This document shows, piece after piece, positions 56,766-64,000 of a stretch of DNA of 64,000 nt; the stretch's first letter is position 1, and each line of letters starts with the position of its first letter. The stretch is from Endomychus coccineus. Its lineage: Eukaryota; Arthropoda; Insecta; Coleoptera; Endomychidae. Position numbers and translations under genes: made by a program. Where the stretch lies: NCBI GenBank assembly GCA_958510875.1, contig OY294069.1, positions 3,782,001 to 3,846,000 of the forward strand, written 5' to 3'. The notes below the pieces were generated by a model that worked only from the letters and a program-made list of their open reading frames with translations, was not told the DNA's origin and did not search any database.

Positions 56766-58905
56766 CTCATTTTATTCAAGTTTGGAATTGATTCCCATCA
56801 CGTAATGGCTGATTCCATTCAATTTATTCTAGGAACGTATTTTTCGGAAAAGATACAAATTATGAATGCTCCAACCCCGTATATCAATGTCAACGTGACA
56901 TAGCTAGCTGATACGATATTCAATACGAATTAGGGTAGAAACAAGGCACTACCAGCTATATATTGGTTCAAATATGTGTGCCGGCAAAACTGAAATCGAA
57001 TAATGCTGCATTTTGTTTCTTTGCTCTGCCAGCAGTAACATCGTTTGAAAAATGTGCATAGCTAAAAGGAGAGCATCAAGTTATTATACATCAGCAGATA
57101 CATTACTTATATATTACGCTCGTAATAAAATGAAGCATACTTTTATCATAAAAGTTATATGTCATGCCGTACGTCATATCCACATTTTTGATCCGAGATA
57201 GTAACATTATTTACTCATTTTTCTGTGTTACGTGAGGTAATTTGGTTAAGTCACATTTTTATATCTTTCCGACTGTACGAAAACATTTGTAAATTCGCGA
57301 GAACTTTCATAAATTTTATTAATATCATTATTCTTGACACGGCTGGAATATATTTCCATTCCTTTCTGATTAATTAACTTGCAAGAGAACAGTGAGAGGG
57401 AGTTGATCAGTTCAAATTTTCAGTACAGACTGGCGATTTAATTCCGGCTTTCAGCCATTATATCATTATAAAGTCAGTTCTGTATTCTGATTTCTATATT
57501 GATTTAGGATGATAACCTATCGGTCAGAAAATTTGATCCTCATTGAGACCATTGTACACCCGCATTCTAGTTGTCCATTTTCTTTGATGATAATAGCATT
57601 AGGGATTTTGCGTAATCGTACGATTGATGATTTTAACTTTGGCGGATCCCTCTGCGTTTTGTAAGAAGTAGGTTATAACCTCTCTATTAACTACCCGCAT
57701 CAGCTCTTGTTTTTGTTTGACAGTCACTAGTGACGTTGGTGAAGTTTCTCCTCCCCAGAGTAGAGAGTAGAGTAGAGGTTGGAAGAGAACATAAGAAAAT
57801 TAAAACAAATGTTATATATTATAAATTGTTCATTCATTAATATATTAAATTACATTATTGTGGTATAATATTATTGAAGAACTAACCCAATAACAAATAG
57901 ATTTCCAAATGGTACATGTGTTACCTCTCAAAATAATAGGGAATCAATGATTTATATAAGTATATATGCTCATACTTTTTTTCTACATGAATACCTGGTT
58001 GAGGCTGGTGCGCTTTCCGACGACAGCAATCGAGCCAGAAAAACCAAATCCGCTAACTCGAGCTTTTCCTCCCCTCCATGGTCGATGAGTAGCTCTAGGT
58101 TCCCAAATCGGGTGCAATAAGTAGCCTTATTGAACCCAGAATGTTTGCTTTCTGTATATCGGCTTGTCAACATGCCGCCTGAGCATAAGATCTTGCTCTA
58201 TGATATTTATCTGAGCTTCGGGCATGAAAGTTGTAACTCAAGGTTGCCCTCTGGTTGACCTTCTCGACTTATGTGAGAATCGAGACCAAGCTCCCCAGAA
58301 GCTTTTGTGCTGCCTTAACGACAAAAGCTCCCACTCTGACCAATTTGTGACTTTTGACAAGGCACAGGAGGAAGTCCAAGCTCCTGAGAACTTTACACGC
58401 TATAACACGCTATACTCAGAGCAACACTTCGATATAGACCCTCCAGACTGAGGAGTCACCTACCTCCCCGGTGACGTGGGAGTTAATATGGAAAACGACC
58501 GACCTAGGATGCAAATTGTGATGAATATGCATCATTTTTCGGGTAATTTTGTCAAGTCTATGCATCGCATCGACCGTACATTTAACCACTCCAAAAGTGC
58601 AGAGTGAAACTTGCAAGCATATTTGTTGTAAACGGCTTGATTTCACTCGAAACTTCCGACAACCAAATCTGTCGAATAGTTTCTAGGGAAATTTCATATT
58701 CAAATTGACGAATGTGTCGTTTAAGGAAGTGTTAAGGTTCAAAAGTTGTGCTATCGTATTTTTTTCTGAAGAAATATTCCTTATCTAATTATTACATATA
58801 ACTCAGGCCTTAGACAATTCTTCATTGTCATGGCGGACAACGTTCGCAAGGATAACGAAATCCGTATCAAGGCATTGATTAAAGTAAGATTATCTCTATT
58901 TCTTG
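56766..58905. other. Intronic stretch, unassigned
   Basis: At 57960-58450 GC content rises and ORFs of about 70 codons occur on both strands (minus 57970-58173, plus 58224-58451). I do not recognise either product. A CTCAGGCGGCAT-like motif at about 58175 hints at decayed LINE sequence. Confidence 0.35.
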
Positions 58906-58909
58906 AAGA

Positions 58910-59690
58910 GGACATCCACTATCCTTCTGATGAGATAGCTCCTGTATAGCATCTTAAAATCACTTGGTACAATTGTTGGCAACGTGAGGTAGTGGTTGGT
59001 GGGAGAAACTTACACTCGTTATTATTCAATGCAATATCCAAGTAAGATATTGCATCATTGTGTAGTGATACTACTCTCCTATTTCGCTTCTTCATCCTAC
59101 CATCAAATTCGTGGGGCTTCGTCATCATAATAGCTATCATCAATGGTTCTTCTATGGAGACCCGTTAAAGAGTTATCTCATCGATGAGGGTCATACCAAT
59201 ACAACGAGGATTTTTGCTTTTACATATGATGAGAGCTACATCTCTTCCACATTTACTCAGAATCAAATTTTTATTCATTGGAATGAACTGTTCCTTCCAG
59301 CAAACTTGTAACTTTTCAATTCATGGTAGTTTTGTTGACAATGTACGATACTAGAGACCCATCTCTTCCAAAATAAATACATAATTCGAACGTTTTCTTT
59401 CAAAATAACCAAAAACTTCTCTTTTCATGTTTTAAAATTTTCGGCAGCATCATTCGGTACATATTTATTGAAGCTAATATGTTGTCGAAGACAACACCTT
59501 TCTAACCACCCTTTTGAAGCTATAAAGTCACTTAGCCCTGGGCTTCGGTATGCCCTTGTTTCGAGTCTTACAAAAGCAATCGAAAATAATTTGTCGATAC
59601 AAATTTTTTCTTCATTATAACAATCTTGTTGCTCGAGTGCTAGTTTTCCGGCCAATTCCATGGAACTCAACACATTCTCTTCACATTCAT
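58910..59690 (-). mobile_element. Pogo/Tigger-type transposase remnant
   Basis: The minus strand has an N-terminal piece at about 59410-59520 (DFIASKGWLERCCLRQHISF, the CENP-B-type DNA-binding block) and a C-terminal piece at 58919-59143 (RRVVSLHNDAISYL, then CKFLPPTTTSRCQQL). The latter corresponds to the second and third catalytic regions of Tigger transposases (normally LLxDNAPSH and FLPPNTTSxxQPxDQ); the acidic residues there are eroded. The middle is scrambled. Inactive. Confidence 0.7.
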
Positions 59691-60194
59691 TTATTTATCT
59701 ATTCATTCATTCATTTGGATACATTGCCCAACAGGAGGAATCTCAGTTACAGGGTAAGGAAATGGCATGTGAGGGTGAAATCAAAATTAATTTAATACCT
59801 GATAAATGTTCCGAGCTGTTATTCAATTGCAAGGTAATTCCTTATTGAATTAATAATGCACACAAATATGTCAAGGGGATCTTTCATATCATCAACCAGT
59901 TGAAACATCATGGAGAGCGGTGAGACCTTTAACAAATTACTATGAGGTCTAGCTGGATAAAAAGTGGTACGAATATTTTTTGATGCTCCAATAAGACAGG
60001 ACAATCGATAACATTGTGTATTCCCTTAAGAAAAGAAACTACTAAAAATGTCTTCCTGTGAGTCATGAGGTAATTCAGAATGAATCTGTTTAATAACGTT
60101 TATTGCGGAAAACCTCTTACTGACGATCTACACGATAGGCTAGATATTTAAAAAATCTACGCTGTATATTCTCAATGTTGAATTCAAGAGTTAA

Positions 60195-60325
60195 ACGATT
60201 CGAAAACAACTTCTCGATTAGATTTGTAACCTTTTCTTCATTATAACAATCTGGTTACTCGAGTGCCTAATTCAAAATTTCCGGCCAATTCCCTGGAACT
60301 TAACACACTCTTTTCACTTTTATCG
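60195..60325 (-). repeat. Duplicated piece of the pogo-like remnant
   Basis: This resembles 59570-59690: shared TTCATTATAACAATCT, ACTCGAGTGC and TTCCGGCCAATTCC blocks. A second, more decayed copy of the same N-terminal coding region. Confidence 0.65.
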
Positions 60326-60329
60326 ATCA

Positions 60330-61930
60330 CTTAGATTCGAAAAATCAAGAACAAGCTTACAATTATAATATATTCATTTTGAATGTTCCGTTGCACAGTA
60401 ACATGGTCAGTATTTTATTAGAAACATTGATATTAAAAATTGAAAATCGAAGGAACATCCTGTTGAGCTCTAATTGTAACTTGAATGTATTCCTATACCC
60501 ATGAACATATTATTCGTAGTTTAATATCTATCGAGGTGTCTGCAACACATCGTTGTATGGCCACTGTAAAGACAACGAGTTGAATACTCCAAAAATTTGT
60601 TAAGAAGAAATCAGGTCCATTACTGAATTTAGTAGATCGTAATAAAAATGTTTGAATCTACATGCACCGGTAAATATTCAGAAACACAGGCAAACATTAG
60701 ATAAAGAGCTAAATATACTTGGCTGGATATTCATGGCAATTTTGTTCGACGCGGATTCATGTGTACAGGTGCGTGAATTATACGTCCTTCGTTTTATGTT
60801 TTCACTGACGGCGACGTTGACGTCACTCTACGGTCTATACAGACAAATAATGTATGACTATGTCTTTGACCCAATCGCATCCCTCAATGCTCAAAGCAGA
60901 CTGCCATTATATAATGCACTTTTCATGCAAGTTTGATGTTGATAATGAGCCCTGCCTCACGTTTCTACGCAGATCTCTGTTCCCCTAATTACCAAATATT
61001 ATGACCACATTCATGTATTACGTCACGCTCAAATGTTCTGTCAACTCATCAACAATTTCGAAGCATTTACAAAGTAAATGTGTTTGTAATCTGTCAGATT
61101 TCTGGTGTCAATACTATTAGGCGACAATAGCATTTGAGATATTCTGTACATTTGATCTGAGTTATTCTGATCTGCTTTACTGTTGAATATAACTATGTTC
61201 TTCAAACTTTCGATTGAATTTCTTTTATTTCTAATCACAAAGTAGCGTACTATAAAAGTTAAGTTCTCACTTTTCAAATATTTCTTTCATTGGTTGAGAT
61301 CACAATTGCAATTGTGTGTTTCTACCCAGTTCCTAAACGGGATAACCCTGGCAAACCACATTTCGCATTTGGACTGCCTTTAGACGCTATTGGGAACTCG
61401 GAAACGGATGATCCATAGCAACTATTCATAGTTCGCAAAATCTAGTTTCGGACTGCCTTTATGGCTTTGGGATCCGAATTTTGAAACTCTTTCTTCGTCC
61501 GACGAATCAGAGTGTGGAGTATGGTGTTTGTATCGATCTCACAATTCTAAATAATATGTAACTATCATAGTAATTCTATATCAATTAAATTCAAAATCGT
61601 TTCTCATTATATTATACATAATATAATAATTATATTTAATTATGAATTATCTGAACCTATTCAGATACCCAAAGTCTTAATAATAATATGTATAAAGTTT
61701 TATTGTTATCTTGTTAATGACATCTTATACGAAACTTTTTGTATACTCAATGCTTTATACACTTCATAATGTTACTGGTTTTCATCTTCCAATAACCATA
61801 TGTTAGCCACAATATTCTTGGTCTAACATTCACCACGTCTTTACTATTTTTGTTGATAACTCGAACTTATTTAGTCATAAATTTAATTTGTACTACTCAA
61901 AAGTTATATATCACTAGGTTAATTCAATAT
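60330..61930. other. Intronic stretch, unassigned
   Basis: No gene or recognised element. Two short similar blocks (TTTGGACTGCCTTTAGACG near 61370 and TTCGGACTGCCTTTATGGC near 61448) form a weak direct repeat. Confidence 0.4.
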
Positions 61931-61940
61931 TATTATCGTT

Positions 61941-63305
61941 TATCAATGAAGATTCTCCACCCAGGTATGAATTATATATAAATTCTCGGGAAATAGGTCA
62001 TACTAACACGTATGCTTATTATTTTTGTCTTTACGTACGTCTCACGATCATCATCAGAATGCGTATCAAGGTCTGAAACAGGATTTCTTAGAATTAATTG
62101 TATCCCCACAAATCGTCCTTATCGCACCCATTTCAATTAAAAATGCTCACGTCGCTGAAACGAACAGGAACACGAGTAATCGAAATTTTAACACATTAGT
62201 GTTTCAAGTACATGAATATTTTTCAAGAATGCACTGCAATTTTCGCATAAAATTCGAAGTCGTTCCAACCAAAATGTTTTAAAACGATTGAAACCAAATA
62301 ATATAACGATCAAGTATACACTTTCGAATCATATGTTGAATATTTATGAGGTAATAGAAGAGAGTGTCAGACCTTATTAGGAATATTGCTATTTATGTAG
62401 GAATTTGGAAGAATTTTAAATAATTATATCAGTATCAATCGAACTTTATGATCACATGTCTGCTCTATGATTCATAGTCACGTTTGATGTGAATCATTTC
62501 CAGAATAAATCTTTCATTATGATTAGTTTCTATAGTTAAAATAAATTTTGTTGTAATCAAATTGATGGTTATAATCAAAACAATCTATAGCAAGGGCATT
62601 CTGCAAATATTGTTTAGAGATTCCTGTATAAGTTTCATCGCAATCTAAACAATTTAGTTTGTATGCTGTATACTTTATTTTGAGGTATTGATGGTTTTAG
62701 ATTTGAAAAATATCCACGTACACAGTGCGCCACATTTATATCATACTTTCTAAACATTTTTCTCTAAGGTCTCCGGAATGTATGTTAATGCTGTAAAGTT
62801 ATCTGTATTACCGTCTATGTTATTTATATATGACGTCCCATAATATATTTTGTATATTCTTTCTTCAATGATGGGGTTGAATAATGTTTTTGGATAGCCA
62901 TTCATCTCTAGTGTATTACGAACACTTCAAAAATTTTTGGGACGGTCCTCTGGATGAGACAATTTATTATCGCGATCTGTGAGGCTGTTTATAACACTTT
63001 TTTTATTGGTGCAATTGAATCGGAGTGAAGATATCGTTGAAACCAAACTTCTTCAGTAAGCTACGAAGTATTCAGTTTTCCTTCTGAATCATGCCTCAAA
63101 TTCATATCATATATTGCTCACTTCTATTTCCCAAGTAAATTGAATTTTACAGTGGAAATTGTTAAATTTATTAATCACGTACTGAATTTTATCTTTGGGA
63201 ACACACATTAGTCATCTACATACCATTAGAAAAATACGGGTTGAAAATCAAAATAATAATAAGCATATGTGCTAGTGTGAACTATTTCCTGAGAATTAAT
63301 ATATA
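61941..63305 (-). mobile_element. Penelope-like element, decayed and 5'-truncated (PLE-A copy 7)
   Basis: Minus-strand copy. The one-sided tail (GAAGATTCTCCACCCAGGTA, about 61950) is followed by a pseudo-LTR with a damaged hammerhead (62027-62060), 3' non-coding DNA, the endonuclease and linker region (62400-63010, many frameshifts) and the reverse transcriptase thumb to about 63240. An inverted pseudo-LTR end (ACTATTTCCTGAGAATTAAT) follows at 63270-63300. ATTATCGTT at 61932-61940 and 63306-63314 is the likely target duplication. This copy therefore inserted as a short element with a large internal deletion, or shrank later. Confidence 0.85.
62027..62060 (-). ncRNA. Hammerhead ribozyme remnant with deleted core (PLE-A copy 7)
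   Basis: On the minus strand CTGATGA and the ACGTACGTAAAGAC end are present, but six bases covering the CGAAAC core segment are deleted, and the upstream stem I strand is changed to GCATT. It cannot be active. Confidence 0.8.
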
Positions 63306-63539
63306 ATTATCGTTAATGTGATATAATTTTTTTTTTTATAATCCGCTTATTCGTGTTATTCTAACTAGATTGATCTAATCAACAATATGGTCCGTGATAC
63401 GTAGAAAAACAGTAACACAATCACAATTCAGTGTATTTTCATCCATTTGAAATGAAATAACAAAGACAAACCAATCGTTGTATTGTTATCAACGTGACCT
63501 AATTTGTCATTAAATATCTAGTCCTTCCGATTGTCGAAT

Positions 63540-63960
63540 TCTCCGAACGCAGTGGAGCAAATACGGCCTAGACAGAAATTCATGACGGAAAATTACGGAA
63601 TTTCCATGGCGGGGCTCGATCGCGTAATGCCGTCAAAAGCAGGACGTACGTAGGTACTGAGTTGATTTACGTCAAAGGTAAATTGTGAATTCTACCAATA
63701 GCTCGGGATCGCTTCACACCCAGTTAGCAGACATTCGGAATGCCTTCTCGCATAAGCTTCCATGTTAAATGGCGCTTGTTAATATCGTCCTTTTCTTATT
63801 TCCGCCGCCTCGCACTATCACACGGATATAGATGGCGCTGGTGAGGACGCGTTATACGCGGCTGATATAAATACGAGATGCGATTATATCTGCCGAGAGT
63901 TTTATTGCTTCACGCGCCTCGTAGCGAATTGTGTGCTGTATCTTCAACATTGTATGATTC
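63540..63960. other. GC/CpG-richer island before the last exon
   Basis: A compositionally distinct stretch (CGCCGCCTCGCACTATCAC; GACGCGTTATACGCGGCTGA) just upstream of the exon at 63980. No ORF. Could be an intronic regulatory region. Confidence 0.35.
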
Positions 63961-63979
63961 TTCGTATTTCTTCTTGCAG

Positions 63980-64000
63980 GAATCCTAATGAACATCATAA
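63980..64000 (+). CDS. Neuroligin-like exon, start only
   Basis: Acceptor TTCTTCTTGCAG ends at 63979. The first G completes the glycine codon left open at 55512, and the exon then reads NPNEHH before the window ends. FARTGNPNEHH is the expected continuation of the esterase domain. The transmembrane segment and cytoplasmic tail would lie further right. Confidence 0.93.

Noticed and set aside
58224..58451. 75-codon ORF, plausible composition
   Set aside because: No family recognised and the minus strand of the same stretch is equally open. It is left as part of an unassigned intronic stretch.

Overview
This is eukaryotic, AT-rich (about one third GC), gene-poor DNA. I read it as an insect nuclear genome, probably a beetle or a similar holometabolous insect; the order is inference from the element repertoire. 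The only host gene I can support is a neuroligin-like synaptic adhesion gene on the + strand. Four of its exons are visible (43129-43275, 44683-45635, 55361-55512, and one starting at 63980 and leaving the window). Splice sites and reading phases agree across all three junctions. The earlier exons lie outside the window or were not found. The introns are 1.4, 9.7 and 8.5 kb. The 43 kb upstream is intronic or intergenic.

Almost everything else is transposon sequence in different states of decay. (a) A Penelope-like element family (PLE-A) is present in at least seven copies. The best (17637-20771, minus) has a 12-bp target duplication, 177-bp inverted pseudo-LTRs, a reverse transcriptase with a YVDD motif, a GIY-YIG-type endonuclease, and a hammerhead ribozyme in each pseudo-LTR. 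(b) Two further PLE-like end families (PLE-B at 33.3/39.1 kb, PLE-C at 32.5-33.1 and 56.1-56.4 kb) carry weaker hammerhead-like motifs. (c) Non-LTR retrotransposons occur at 3.9-8.0, 13.3-13.7, 14.9-15.1, 21.7-24.6, 36.0-38.9, 42.9-43.1, 44.0-44.5, 45.9-46.5, 47.6-48.1 and 50.7-51.7 kb. (d) DNA transposons include a rosa-like mariner with unusually long (about 550 bp) inverted repeats nested in a LINE (5435-7736), a classical mariner remnant (15764-16849), pogo/Tigger remnants (53.2-54.5 and 58.9-60.3 kb), a Crypton-type tyrosine-recombinase element (34.0-35.8 kb) and a small inverted-repeat element (11663-11980).

Other structure: two arrays of one ~300-bp tandem repeat lie in opposite orientations at 10.5-11.7 and 27.0-28.1 kb. 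A composite at 29.2-30.3 kb has two outward-facing inverted arms with coding-like sequence, a fragment resembling a LanC-like gene, and a truncated OTU-type cysteine protease. A 54-bp (TC)n microsatellite lies at 32315-32368. Several GC- and CpG-richer islands (12.4-12.8, 28.2-28.7, 31.8, 39.3-39.7, 49.1-49.5, 63.5-63.9 kb) have no credible ORF and could be conserved non-coding DNA. I saw no tRNA, rRNA or CRISPR.

The window works as one large, actively spliced gene whose introns and flank have absorbed successive waves of transposons, often nested. The most interesting system is the hammerhead-bearing Penelope family, because intact and decaying ribozymes can be compared side by side.
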